DNA of 64,000 bases from positions 1 through 64,000 of the forward strand of contig NZ_VIWX01000006.1 in the NCBI RefSeq assembly GCF_007829955.1, given 5' to 3'. Source of the stretch: Saccharopolyspora dendranthemae (GTDB taxonomy: Bacteria; Actinomycetota; Actinomycetes; Mycobacteriales; Pseudonocardiaceae). Positions 17,206 to 28,727 of this stretch are shown here, one piece after another. Position 1 is the stretch's first letter; the number at the start of each line of letters is the position of its first letter. A program made the position numbers and the translations under genes. Below the pieces are notes generated by a model that saw only the letters and a list, made by a program, of their open reading frames with translations, was not told the origin of the DNA and ran no database searches.

Positions 17206-17240
17206 CGGGCTGCGAGGAACGCTCCCTTCCTCGCAGCCCG
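17206..17240 (+). terminator. ald terminator
   Basis: Perfect 13-bp stem CGGGCTGCGAGGA/TCCTCGCAGCCCG around a nine-base loop, 24 bases after the ald stop, followed by GTTTCTC. The loop side reads GGAACGCTCCCTTCC, loosely like the repeat core. Confidence 0.8.
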
Positions 17241-17250
17241 GTTTCTCCCG

Positions 17251-17275
17251 GTGACAGGAAGGTTCCCCTGCGCAC
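17251..17275 (-). repeat. 25-bp GGGAACCTTCC repeat, copy 7
   Basis: Reverse orientation, 23 of 25 positions, ten bases after the ald terminator. Confidence 0.75.
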
Positions 17276-17533
17276 GAAGGCCGCAGCGCCCGCTCGGGAA
17301 TGTGCACCGAGTTCGAATTCGAATTGGTTGATTCCCCACTTCCGCGGGAATGCGAATGGACTCGACATGCCCGAGAATGGGAAAAGGCGCTCCCAACGCC
17401 GAATAGGGGCGGCCCGCTCAACCAGCCTGGGGGTCACCGGGAGCAGGCCGCCACTCTCAGTGTAGGCCAAGATCGCCGGTTTGCCGACGACGTGAGCGAG
17501 AGCTTCGCCGCCAATTTCCAGCCGAATCGATAA

Positions 17534-17563
17534 CCACTCGATGGGGTGAGTCTGGTCGAGTGG
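17534..17563. repeat. Inverted repeat, 8-bp arms
   Basis: CCACTCGA at 17534 and TCGAGTGG at 17556 with a 14-base centre. A similar structure with the same 14-base spacing lies 52 bases further on. Possible binding sites upstream of the unknown gene at 17688. Confidence 0.4.
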
Positions 17564-17592
17564 CCGTGCAGGCGTGAACTCACGATGCCGAT

Positions 17593-17620
17593 GTCACCCA
17601 TCGGGGTAACGGCGGGTGAC
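17593..17620. repeat. Inverted repeat, 7-bp arms
   Basis: GTCACCC at 17593 and GGGTGAC at 17614 with a 14-base centre, 68 bases before the start of the unknown gene. Confidence 0.4.
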
Positions 17621-17687
17621 TGATCATCTGCTGCCGTCCGCCGGAAACTCCGACGCAGGAAAACGCGCTGACGGGTGGGAGATAAAC

Positions 17688-18200
17688 GTGACGGACACGG
17701 CACTGCGCAAGGCTGTTCTAGACCGGCTCGACGCCCTGGACCGAGCAGTGGACGAAGACGCTCCCGAAGTGCTGCTACCGATTGCCCGGTCCGAGCTGTA
17801 TCGCTTTACCGAAGCCCTCAAAACGCTGTTAGACGACCACGAACCGGACTCCGACGGACGTTGCCCGTCCTGCCGGGGCACGCTGCGCCGTCGACCCTGG
17901 CCCTGCAAGGTGTGGCAGGCGGCGCACCACCAGTTGATCACCGAACGATCCGGCTCGCCGGAACGCCGGAGCAGACTCCGCCGCCAGACGCGCCCCCACC
18001 CTCCGCACACCCCCGAACCCGTCGCGGTGATCAGCGAGCCGATCGTGTCCGCCACCGGGCCCGGACCGTCCGACTGGGACACCGACGAGTTTATCCGCCC
18101 CGACCTCACGACCGTTTCCGCGAGCCCGCCGCCGCTGGTCGAGCAGCAAGAAGCCGAGCACGGCAAGATCTACCGCGCAGCGGTCGTCGAACGCGCCTGA
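17688..18200 (+). CDS. Hypothetical protein with CPSC...WPC motif
   Basis: 170-residue protein I do not assign. The N-terminal half is helical (TDTALRKAVLDRLDALDRAV) and leads to DGRCPSCRGTLRRRPWPCKV and WQAAHHQLI. That is a compact basic Cys/Trp/His motif seen in small actinobacterial proteins of unknown role and may bind zinc or nucleic acid. The C-terminal third is proline-rich and low complexity. The start is taken as GTG at 17688, with GGGAG seven bases upstream; an ATG-type extension to 17616 lacks a ribosome site. Two inverted repeats precede it. The downstream neighbour is an ABC transporter. Confidence 0.6.
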   Translation: MTDTALRKAVLDRLDALDRAVDEDAPEVLLPIARSELYRFTEALKTLLDDHEPDSDGRCPSCRGTLRRRPWPCKVWQAAHHQLITERSGSPERRSRLRRQTRPHPPHTPEPVAVISEPIVSATGPGPSDWDTDEFIRPDLTTVSASPPPLVEQQEAEHGKIYRAAVVERA

Positions 18201-18336
18201 CCTGCCGATCTCGCCCACGTCCGGTCCCTGCGGTCAGCACCGGCCACGACGCCGCACCTTCACGGGTCCACCTGTCCGGCAGGATGGGGGCCATCAGGGT
18301 TGGCACACTGACGGGTGACCGGACGTGGGAGGGCGT

Positions 18337-19308
18337 GTGCACGACGGCAGCGGCCGCATCCACGTGCAGGGGCTGAACAAGAGATTCGGTCCCGTGCACG
18401 CGGTGCAGGACCTCAGCTTCACGGTGCAACCCGGTGCCGTCACCGGCTTCCTGGGCCCCAACGGGGCGGGAAAGACCACCGCGCTGCGCATGATCCTCGG
18501 CCTGGTCACCCCCACCTCGGGCACCGCCACCATCAACGGCCTGCCGTTCAGCCGGCTCCCGAAACCGGGTGGGGTGGTCGGCGCCGTTCTCGACGCGCAC
18601 GGATTCCACCCCAGCCGCACCGCGCGCCACCACCTGCTCTGCTACTCGGCTGCCATGGACGTCCCCGACGGCCAGGTCGACCGCGCGTTGGAACTCGTCG
18701 GGCTCGCCGCAGCCGCGGACCGCAAGGCCGGCGGGTTCTCACTGGGCATGCGGCAACGTCTGGCGCTGGCCACCGCACTGCTGGGCGATCCGCAGATCCT
18801 GATCCTCGACGAACCGGCCAACGGGCTCGACCCGGAGGGCATCGCGTGGCTGCGAGGCTTTCTGCACGCCTTCGCCGCGGGCGGCCGGACCGTGCTGATG
18901 TCCAGTCATTTCCTGCGGGAGATCGAGCACACCGCGGATCGGCTGGTCATCATCAGCCAGGGCCGGTGCGTCTACGAGGGGCACGTCGACGAACTCCGCG
19001 CCGCACAGCAATCACGCGCGCTGGTACAGGCCGATTCCCCGGAAGCGCTGGTCAACAAGGCCCAAGAAGCCGGTTACGGCGTCGAATACCTCCCCGACGG
19101 ACGGCTCGCCGTGCTCGGCGCCGACTCCCGCACCGTCGCAGACCTGGCGCTGCAGGCCGGCGTCGCGCTCTACGCGATGCAGGACGAGCGCATCGACTTG
19201 GAGCAGTTGTTCTTCCAGCTCACCCACGGCCAGTTCGCCGGGCTGGCGCAACACGCTCCGCCGACGCCGGAGACGTGGGCACGGCCGGGCGATGGTGGGG
19301 GCGTGTGA
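18337..19308 (+). CDS. ABC transporter ATP-binding protein
   Basis: About 323 residues. It has a complete nucleotide-binding domain: Walker A GPNGAGKTTALRM, signature FSLGMRQRLALATALL, Walker B ILILDEPANGLDPEG and the His switch MSSHFLREIEHTA. A C-terminal extension (about 215-320) is typical of export ATPases of the bacitracin/DrrA type. The start is probably GTG at 18337 behind GGGAGG; GTG at 18325 is an alternative. The stop overlaps the ATG of the permease gene by one base, so the two form one exporter. The substrate is unknown. Confidence 0.88.
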   Translation: MHDGSGRIHVQGLNKRFGPVHAVQDLSFTVQPGAVTGFLGPNGAGKTTALRMILGLVTPTSGTATINGLPFSRLPKPGGVVGAVLDAHGFHPSRTARHHLLCYSAAMDVPDGQVDRALELVGLAAAADRKAGGFSLGMRQRLALATALLGDPQILILDEPANGLDPEGIAWLRGFLHAFAAGGRTVLMSSHFLREIEHTADRLVIISQGRCVYEGHVDELRAAQQSRALVQADSPEALVNKAQEAGYGVEYLPDGRLAVLGADSRTVADLALQAGVALYAMQDERIDLEQLFFQLTHGQFAGLAQHAPPTPETWARPGDGGGV

Positions 19309-20162
19309 TGATCGGACTGATCAAGGCCGAGTACCGGAAGATCTTCACCACGAGCCTGTGGTGGGCCCTGCTGATCCCCGTGGTGGTGCTGGGATTCGGC
19401 GCAGGCTGGTTGGGCACCGCGTTCGGCGGAATCATCGACATGGTCGAGGAGCTCAGCGCTTCGCTGCCGCTGGGTCTGCTGGCGGTGGCGCTGTCGACGA
19501 ACTTCGGAACGATCTTCGCGCTGCTGTTCGGAGCCATGGCCTTCGCAGGCGAGTTCCGAGCCAAGACCATCACCACGACCTACCTGACCGCCAACCCGCG
19601 CAGCGGCGTGCTGTGGGCGAAGTTGATCGTCTACGCGGGCGGCGGGGTCATCTACGGGTTGGCGAACGTCCTGTTCGCGAGTCTCGGAGCGCTGCTCGGC
19701 ACCGGTCAGGACGTGGCCAACTTCGGCGGATTCGGCAGCTGGCTCAGCGTCGGCGGCGCGGGTGTGCTGTCGATGTTGTTGTGGACGCTGCTCGGGGTCG
19801 GGTTCGGCGCGCTGATCGCCAACTCCGTGCTGGTCGTCATCCTGCCGCTGGTCTACAAGTTCGTCGTCGAGTTCATCCTGTCGATCAGCTTGGCCGGCAC
19901 CGCGGTGTCGAGCCTCGGCCCCTACCTGCCCGGCGCCGCGGGCAACGGCATCGTGTCCAACCTGGCCGTTCCGCTGTTCGTCTCCGCAGTCGCGGGGGCG
20001 GACGAACCGAACACACCGCGCATGGCCTTCGAACTCCTGCACCTGTTCTTCGGCGGCACCTACGGTCACCCGTGGTGGGCGAGCCTGCTGACGTTCCTCG
20101 GCTACACCGCGGTGTTCGTGGCCGGTGGCTGGTTCGTGGGGACGCGGCGCGACGTGGCGTGA
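19308..20162 (+). CDS. ABC-2 type transporter permease
   Basis: 284-residue membrane subunit for the preceding ATPase. It begins MIGLIKAEYRKIFTTSLWWA, the ABC-2 pattern of a short cytoplasmic head before the first helix. Six hydrophobic segments follow, at about 18-40, 58-85, 105-130, 145-175, 183-210 and 258-280. It ends with a short Arg-rich tail. It overlaps the ATPase stop by one base. Repeat copy 8 begins two bases after its stop and is inverted to copy 9, which could fold into a terminator. Confidence 0.87.
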   Translation: MIGLIKAEYRKIFTTSLWWALLIPVVVLGFGAGWLGTAFGGIIDMVEELSASLPLGLLAVALSTNFGTIFALLFGAMAFAGEFRAKTITTTYLTANPRSGVLWAKLIVYAGGGVIYGLANVLFASLGALLGTGQDVANFGGFGSWLSVGGAGVLSMLLWTLLGVGFGALIANSVLVVILPLVYKFVVEFILSISLAGTAVSSLGPYLPGAAGNGIVSNLAVPLFVSAVAGADEPNTPRMAFELLHLFFGGTYGHPWWASLLTFLGYTAVFVAGGWFVGTRRDVA

Positions 20163-20163
20163 A

Positions 20164-20188
20164 GTGAGCAGGGGAACCTTTCTGCCAG
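20164..20188 (+). repeat. 25-bp GGGAACCTTCC repeat, copy 8
   Basis: Forward orientation, 21 of 25 positions, two bases after the permease stop; the left half of an inverted pair with copy 9. Confidence 0.75.
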
Positions 20189-20209
20189 ACCGGGCAGACC
20201 GGCGGCGAA

Positions 20210-20234
20210 ATGACAGGAAGGTTCCCTTCCTCAC
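20210..20234 (-). repeat. 25-bp GGGAACCTTCC repeat, copy 9
   Basis: Reverse orientation, 22 of 25 positions. With copy 8 it can form a stem of about 24 positions with two wobbles and two mismatches around a loop of some 20 bases, a likely terminator for the ABC-2 operon. Confidence 0.75.
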
Positions 20235-20291
20235 CCCTTGGCGCCGGTCACACCGCAGCATTGGCGGTGCTGCGGCGTCGGTGCCGCGGCC

Positions 20292-20297
20292 TAACCT
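20292..20297 (+). promoter_or_regulatory. -10 box for leaderless ABC gene
   Basis: TAACCT lies six bases before the GTG at 20304 and there is no Shine-Dalgarno. This is the spacing expected if transcription starts at the first base of the start codon. Confidence 0.5.
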
Positions 20298-20303
20298 GGC
20301 GGG

Positions 20304-23300
20304 GTGAGCGACTCCGAGAATCCCCGCCGTTCCTCCGGCGGCTGGATCCGTCGCCTCTTCGCCGCATGTCGGCGTCACCCGGTCGCACTGGTGTTGGCCC
20401 TGGGCGCCTCCGTGACCGCGGTGGGGTTGGAGGCGCTGGTTCCGCTGCTGACCAAGCTCGCGGTCGACGACGCCGTGGCGCGCAGCACGGAGCGGCTGTG
20501 GTGGATCGTGGTCCTGCTGCTGGTTCTGGGCGCCTTCCGGTTCGGTGCGGCTTTCGTCCGCCGCTACAGCGCCGGGCAACTGGCCCTCAACGTGCAGCAC
20601 GACCTGCGACGGGCCGTCTTCGCCGCGATGCAACGCCTCGACGGCGGCAAGCAGGACGCCCTGCGCACCGGGCAGGTCGTGTCTCGTTCGATCAGCGACC
20701 TGCAGCTCGTGCACTCGTTGCTGTCCATGCTGCCGCTGGCTGCCGGAACGGCCGTGCTGGCGGTTTTCGCGATCACAGCGATGCTGTTCCTCTCGCCGCT
20801 GCTCACCCTCGTGGCGCTGATCGTGTCGCCGTTGATCGCCGTGGTCACGGCACGCAGCAAGAAGAGGTTGTTCCCCGCCACCTGGTCGGCTCAGCAACGC
20901 GCAGCCGACATCGCTCAGCACGTCGAGGAAACCGTCACCGGCGTGCGGGTGGTGAAGGGCTTCGGCCAGGAGGAGCGCGAGGTCGGCCGACTGGAATCCC
21001 GGGCGCGGAGGCTGTTCGCGGAGCGGCTGCGCGCCGCGCGGATGACGTCCCTGCCCGCTGCGAGCCTGGCGACGCTGCCCGCGGCCGGCCAGGTGGGTGT
21101 GCTGGGCCTGGGCGGCTGGCTGGTGTTCCAGGGCCAGGTGAGCTTGGGAACCTTCGTCGCATTCGCCGGCTACGTGGCGATGCTGTCCGGACCGGCTCGA
21201 ATGCTCTCCAGCGTGATGATCCAAGCCCAGCTGGCGCGGGCCGGGGTCGAGCGCATCCACGAACTCACCGACTCCCAGCCGGAGGTCGTGGAAAAGCCCG
21301 ATGCCCGCTCGCTGCCAGAAGGCCCGTTGGAGGTCCGTCTGGACGGGGTCGGTTTCGGGTACACCCGCGACCAACCGGTCTTGCGGGAAGCCGATCTGCA
21401 CGTGCACCCGGGCGAGACGGTCGCTCTGGTGGGCCCGGCAGGCTCGGGCAAGTCCACGGTGTCGCTGCTGCTGCCCCGCTTCTACGACGCGCACTCGGGC
21501 CGGATCGCGATCCGCTCCGCCGACACCGGGGAGACCTTCGACATCCGCGATCTGCGGCTGGGTTCGCTGCGCAGCGCGGTGGGGGTCGTCTTCGAGGAAG
21601 CGTTCCTGTTCTCGGACACCATTCGCGGCAACATCGCCTACGGGCGTTCCGGCGCCAGCGACGAGGACGTGATCGCCGCAGCCAAGGGCGCCGAGGCGCA
21701 CGAGTTCATCACCGGCCTCCCCGACGGGTACGACACGACCGTCGGGGAACGCGGCCTGACGCTTTCCGGTGGTCAGCGCCAACGCGTCGCCTTGGCCAGG
21801 GCTTTGCTGTCGGACCCGAGGGTTCTGGTGCTCGACGACGCGACGTCGGCGGTCGATCCGGCGACGGAGGCCGCCATCCACGACACGCTGCGTTCGGTGA
21901 CCGCGCAGCGCACTACGTTGCTCATCGCGCACCGCCGCTCGACGCTGGCGCTGGCCGATCGGATCGCGGTGCTCGACGAGGGCCGCGTCGTCGACGTGGG
22001 GACCGAGGTCGAGCTGCGAGAGCGATGCGAGTTGTTCCGCTCGCTGCTGTCCGGTCCGGGGCAGGCGATCGACGATCGACGCGACGATCCCGTGGAGACG
22101 TCCTCTGTCGGGATCACCCCTGAGCTGTGGCCGCACGATCAGTCGTCCGAACCGTCGGATTCGGGCGTTGCTGCGTCCATGCCGGGCCGTCATGGCATGA
22201 GCACCACGTCGGTTCCCCCGACGGCTGAGCTGATCGAGGGGATCCGCAACCTGCCGCCGACCCGGGATGCGCCGTCGGTGGGAGAAACCGATCCCACGGC
22301 CCCGGACCCGCAGTTCCGGTTGGCGCGGCTGCTGCGGCCGATCCGATGGGGACTCGCGCTGACGATCGCCCTGGTGGCCGGTGATGCGCTGACCTCGGTG
22401 CTGTTGCCGTCGCTGGTGCGGCACGGCATCGACAGCGGTGTCGGAACCGGGCACTTGAACGCGTTGTGGTTGGCCACGGGCCTCGCCGCGCTGCTGGTGG
22501 GCGGTGGCTGGCTGGTGATCAAGCTGCAAACCGTGATCACGGCCCGGACCGGCGAAACCCTGCTCTACGTGCTCCGCTTGCGCAGCTTCGCGCACCTGCA
22601 GCGACTGGGACTCGACTTCTACGAGCGGGAGCTGGCGGGCCGCATCATGACCCGCATGACCACCGATGTCGACGCGCTGTCAACGTTCCTGCAGACGGGC
22701 TTGGCGACGTTCGTGGTCAGCGTGCTGACGTTGCTGGGCATCGCGGGGGCGCTGCTGTTCACCGACCCGTCGCTGGCCCTGGTGGCGATGGCGGTGCTTC
22801 CGGTCCTGGTGGTCGCCACGGTCATCTTCCGCAAGGTGTCCTCCACCGCCTACGCCGAGGCGCGGGAGAGGGTCAGCACCGTCAACGCCGATCTCCAGGA
22901 GAACGTCTCCGGCATGCGGGTCGCTCAGGCGCACCGCCGCGAGGGGCACGCGGCGAAGGTGTTCGCGCAGCGCAGCGACGCGTACCGCCGTTCACGCCTG
23001 CGCGCTCAGCGCTACATCGCCACCTACTTCCCGTTCGTGGCGCTGCTGTCGGAGATCGCGCAGGCGGCCGTGTTGGGGGTGGGTGCAGCGCGGGTCGCTT
23101 CCGGCGAGCTGACGGCCGGGGTGCTGGTCGCCTTCCTGCTGTACCTGAGCTTGTTCTTCTCACCGGTCCAGCAGTTGTCCGGGGTTTTCGACAGCTACCA
23201 GCAGGCCAAGGTCGGGTTGCGGCGCATCGGTGAGCTGTTGCGCACGCCGACGTCGGTGCCCGCCGCTGCCGATCCGGTGGAAGCGCCCGAGCGGTTTCAC

Positions 23301-24074
23301 GGCGAGGTGGAGCTGCGGGCGGTTTCCTTCCGCTATCCCGGAACCGAGCAGTACGCGCTGGAGGACGTGAACCTCCGGGTCCGGCCCGGCGAGACCGTGG
23401 CGCTGGTGGGCGCGACCGGTGCGGGAAAGTCGACCCTGATCAAGCTGATCGCACGCTTCTACGACGTCGCCGAAGGCGCGGTTCTGATCGATGGGGTCGA
23501 TGTGCGGGGCTACGAGTTGGGCGCCTTCCACCAGCGCCTGGCTGTCGTGCCGCAGGAGGGGCACCTGTTCACCGGGGACGTCGCCGGCAACATCACCTAC
23601 GCGCGCCCCGATGCGGGACCGGCGGAGGTCGAGGGCGCTGCCCGCGCGGTGGGTGCACTCCCGGGGATCTCGATGCTGCCGCACGGGTTCCGGCAGGAGG
23701 TCGGTGAGCGCGGTCGCGCCCTCTCGGCTGGCCAGCGGCAGCTGGTCGCCCTGGCGCGTGCGCAACTGGTGGACCCGGACGTGCTGCTGCTGGACGAGGC
23801 GACGGCCGCGCTGGATCCAGCGACCGAGTCGATGGTGATGGCAGCCAGCGATCGACTTGCCGCGCAGCGAACGACCTTCGTCGTGGCGCACCGATTGGGG
23901 ACCGCAGCACGAGCCGATCGGATCGTGGTGGTCGATGGCGGGCGGATCGTCGAGCAGGGGTGTCACGAGGAGCTGCTGGCTCGAGGCGGTCACTACGCCA
24001 GGCTCTGGCGCGCCGCCGACGCGCACGGCGCCGAAGAGGACGAGGCGTCCGCGGAGACGAGCAACATCGCGTGA
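20304..24074 (+). CDS. Fused heterodimeric-type ABC exporter (TMD-NBD-TMD-NBD)
   Basis: 1256-residue single-chain ABC exporter made of two half-transporters joined by a linker of about 100 residues. Half 1 has membrane helices (about 25-330), then Walker A GPAGSGKST (about 376), signature LSGGQRQRVALARAL and Walker B VLVLDDATSAVDPAT (about 510). Half 2 has helices (about 680-960), Walker A GATGAGKST (about 1035), signature LSAGQRQLVALARAQ and Walker B VLLLDEATAALDPAT (about 1163). The first Walker B ends in Asp instead of the catalytic Glu, and the second signature is LSAGQ. Both changes fall in the same composite site, so one ATP site is probably inactive. It is likely a drug or lipid exporter. 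Confidence 0.9.
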   Translation: MSDSENPRRSSGGWIRRLFAACRRHPVALVLALGASVTAVGLEALVPLLTKLAVDDAVARSTERLWWIVVLLLVLGAFRFGAAFVRRYSAGQLALNVQHDLRRAVFAAMQRLDGGKQDALRTGQVVSRSISDLQLVHSLLSMLPLAAGTAVLAVFAITAMLFLSPLLTLVALIVSPLIAVVTARSKKRLFPATWSAQQRAADIAQHVEETVTGVRVVKGFGQEEREVGRLESRARRLFAERLRAARMTSLPAASLATLPAAGQVGVLGLGGWLVFQGQVSLGTFVAFAGYVAMLSGPARMLSSVMIQAQLARAGVERIHELTDSQPEVVEKPDARSLPEGPLEVRLDGVGFGYTRDQPVLREADLHVHPGETVALVGPAGSGKSTVSLLLPRFYDAHSGRIAIRSADTGETFDIRDLRLGSLRSAVGVVFEEAFLFSDTIRGNIAYGRSGASDEDVIAAAKGAEAHEFITGLPDGYDTTVGERGLTLSGGQRQRVALARALLSDPRVLVLDDATSAVDPATEAAIHDTLRSVTAQRTTLLIAHRRSTLALADRIAVLDEGRVVDVGTEVELRERCELFRSLLSGPGQAIDDRRDDPVETSSVGITPELWPHDQSSEPSDSGVAASMPGRHGMSTTSVPPTAELIEGIRNLPPTRDAPSVGETDPTAPDPQFRLARLLRPIRWGLALTIALVAGDALTSVLLPSLVRHGIDSGVGTGHLNALWLATGLAALLVGGGWLVIKLQTVITARTGETLLYVLRLRSFAHLQRLGLDFYERELAGRIMTRMTTDVDALSTFLQTGLATFVVSVLTLLGIAGALLFTDPSLALVAMAVLPVLVVATVIFRKVSSTAYAEARERVSTVNADLQENVSGMRVAQAHRREGHAAKVFAQRSDAYRRSRLRAQRYIATYFPFVALLSEIAQAAVLGVGAARVASGELTAGVLVAFLLYLSLFFSPVQQLSGVFDSYQQAKVGLRRIGELLRTPTSVPAAADPVEAPERFHGEVELRAVSFRYPGTEQYALEDVNLRVRPGETVALVGATGAGKSTLIKLIARFYDVAEGAVLIDGVDVRGYELGAFHQRLAVVPQEGHLFTGDVAGNITYARPDAGPAEVEGAARAVGALPGISMLPHGFRQEVGERGRALSAGQRQLVALARAQLVDPDVLLLDEATAALDPATESMVMAASDRLAAQRTTFVVAHRLGTAARADRIVVVDGGRIVEQGCHEELLARGGHYARLWRAADAHGAEEDEASAETSNIA

Positions 24075-24093
24075 GGAAGGTTCCCTTGTTCGC
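24069..24093 (-). repeat. 25-bp GGGAACCTTCC repeat, copy 10
   Basis: Reverse orientation, 19 of 25 positions, containing the TGA stop of the fused ABC exporter. Confidence 0.6.
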
Positions 24094-24151
24094 GTCGCCT
24101 GCGAGGCGTCGCGAACCTCTCGCCGTTCTCATCGGGAGATCGCAGCGAGAT

Positions 24152-24176
24152 GTGAGGAAGGGAACCTTTCTGTCAC
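24152..24176 (+). repeat. 25-bp GGGAACCTTCC repeat, copy 11
   Basis: Forward orientation, 22 of 25 positions. Its core can pair with copy 10, 80 bases upstream. Confidence 0.75.
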
Positions 24177-24520
24177 GATCGCCACATCCGCGGCTCGTGC
24201 GCACGGACTGAGAGCATGCGGACACGCTCCGAAGTCAGGAGGCGGACAAATCCGACCGTCTGGCCGAGCAACCGGGGTCGATCCCGCGATGCGGGCCTAA
24301 TCGGTTACCAGGTGGGAACACACCGTGTCGGTGAAACGCCATAATGAACAGGTACGACAACCCGTATGGACTAGTGCCAAGCAGCGCTGATCAGCGAACC
24401 ACGCACGTCAGGGGCGGTTGATGATCGATCGCATGGCCCGAACGGGGGCCCATCACCGCTGGCCGGGCGATCCTGATCGATTCCGTGCGCGGAATCGGTC
24501 GGCCGAACGGCCGTCCTGTG

Positions 24521-24550
24521 TGTCAACCTCGCGAATCGGGCGGCTAGCCT
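24521..24550 (+). promoter_or_regulatory. Probable kgd promoter
   Basis: TGTCAA (24521-24526), an 18-base spacer and TAGCCT (24545-24550), giving a 5' leader of about 50 bases before the GTG start of kgd. Confidence 0.5.
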
Positions 24551-24605
24551 GGTACCCGAGTGTGTCTGTAAATCACGAGCATATGGATCGAGGCGAACGC
24601 CAGCC

Positions 24606-28301
<3,696 letters not shown>

Positions 28302-28316
28302 CCTTCCGAGCAGAGC

Positions 28317-28356
28317 GAGCGGGCCGTCGGTTCCTTCGGGAACCGGCGGCCCGCTC
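28317..28356 (+). terminator. kgd terminator with UUCG tetraloop
   Basis: 18-bp stem (28317-28334 with 28339-28356, one G-U pair) closed by the very stable C(UUCG)G tetraloop, followed by CTTT, starting 16 bases after the kgd stop. Confidence 0.88.
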
Positions 28357-28382
28357 CTTTGCGCTCGGGCGGGGGCGGCGGA

Positions 28383-28407
28383 GTGTGCATGGGAACCTTC
28401 CGCTCAT
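28383..28407 (+). repeat. 25-bp GGGAACCTTCC repeat, copy 12
   Basis: Forward orientation, 21 of 25 positions, between the kgd terminator and the DUF6104 gene. Confidence 0.65.
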
Positions 28408-28505
28408 GTCGACCGGGGCTCGGTTCCGGTGCTGGAGACCGGTTTCGTACCCTGCTGTTCCCGACCGCACCGCGTTGAAGAGCGATGGACCATTGAGGAG
28501 GAACG

Positions 28506-28682
28506 GTGTATTTCACCGACCGCGGCATTGAGGAACTTGAAGAGCGTCGCGGTGACGACGAGGTCACCTTGGCGTGGGTCGCTGACCGGATGCGGGCCTT
28601 CGTGGACCTCAACCCGGATTTCGAGGACGCCACTGAGCGTTTGGCGACCTTCCTCGCACGCGACGACGTCGACGACGAATGA
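28506..28682 (+). CDS. DUF6104 small protein
   Basis: 58-residue acidic protein starting MYFTDRGIEELEERRG and ending ARDDVDDE, matching my memory of the DUF6104 family of actinobacteria; function unknown. It uses a GTG start with AGGAGG six bases upstream. The text LAWVADRMRAFVDLNPDFED looks like a short helical bundle with no membrane segment. It stands alone after kgd, and a 10-bp hairpin terminates it eight bases downstream. Confidence 0.8.
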   Translation: MYFTDRGIEELEERRGDDEVTLAWVADRMRAFVDLNPDFEDATERLATFLARDDVDDE

Positions 28683-28689
28683 TCCGGCC

Positions 28690-28720
28690 CCGGCCGCGCA
28701 CCCCGGAGAGGCGCGGCCGG
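28690..28720. terminator. Bidirectional terminator
   Basis: Perfect 10-bp arms CCGGCCGCGC and GCGCGGCCGG with an 11-base loop, between the convergent DUF6104 and oxidoreductase genes. Confidence 0.75.
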
Positions 28721-28727
28721 GAACCGA

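Larger units (their letters stand above)
17182..17687. other. 506-base region after ald
   Basis: Contains the ald terminator, repeat copy 7, a visibly AT-richer stretch (about 17300-17370) with the 12-bp palindrome TTCGAATTCGAA at 17312, and two inverted repeats at 17534-17563 and 17593-17620. No convincing gene is present. Confidence 0.5.
24075..24605. other. 531-base region between the ABC exporter and kgd
   Basis: Holds repeat copies 10 and 11, a CATAAT box at about 24341 and the probable kgd promoter (24521-24550). I find no credible gene or RNA in the remainder. Confidence 0.45.

Noticed and set aside
21139..21163. Sequence in the fused ABC gene resembling the 25-bp repeat (GTGAGCTTGGGAACCTTC)
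   Set aside because: It encodes VSLGTFVAF, a stretch conserved in this exporter family, so the likeness is probably coincidental; not counted as a copy.
19170..22595. Minus-strand open frame of 1141 codons
   Set aside because: Opposite strand of the ABC genes; His/Gln/Arg-rich shadow without any family motif.
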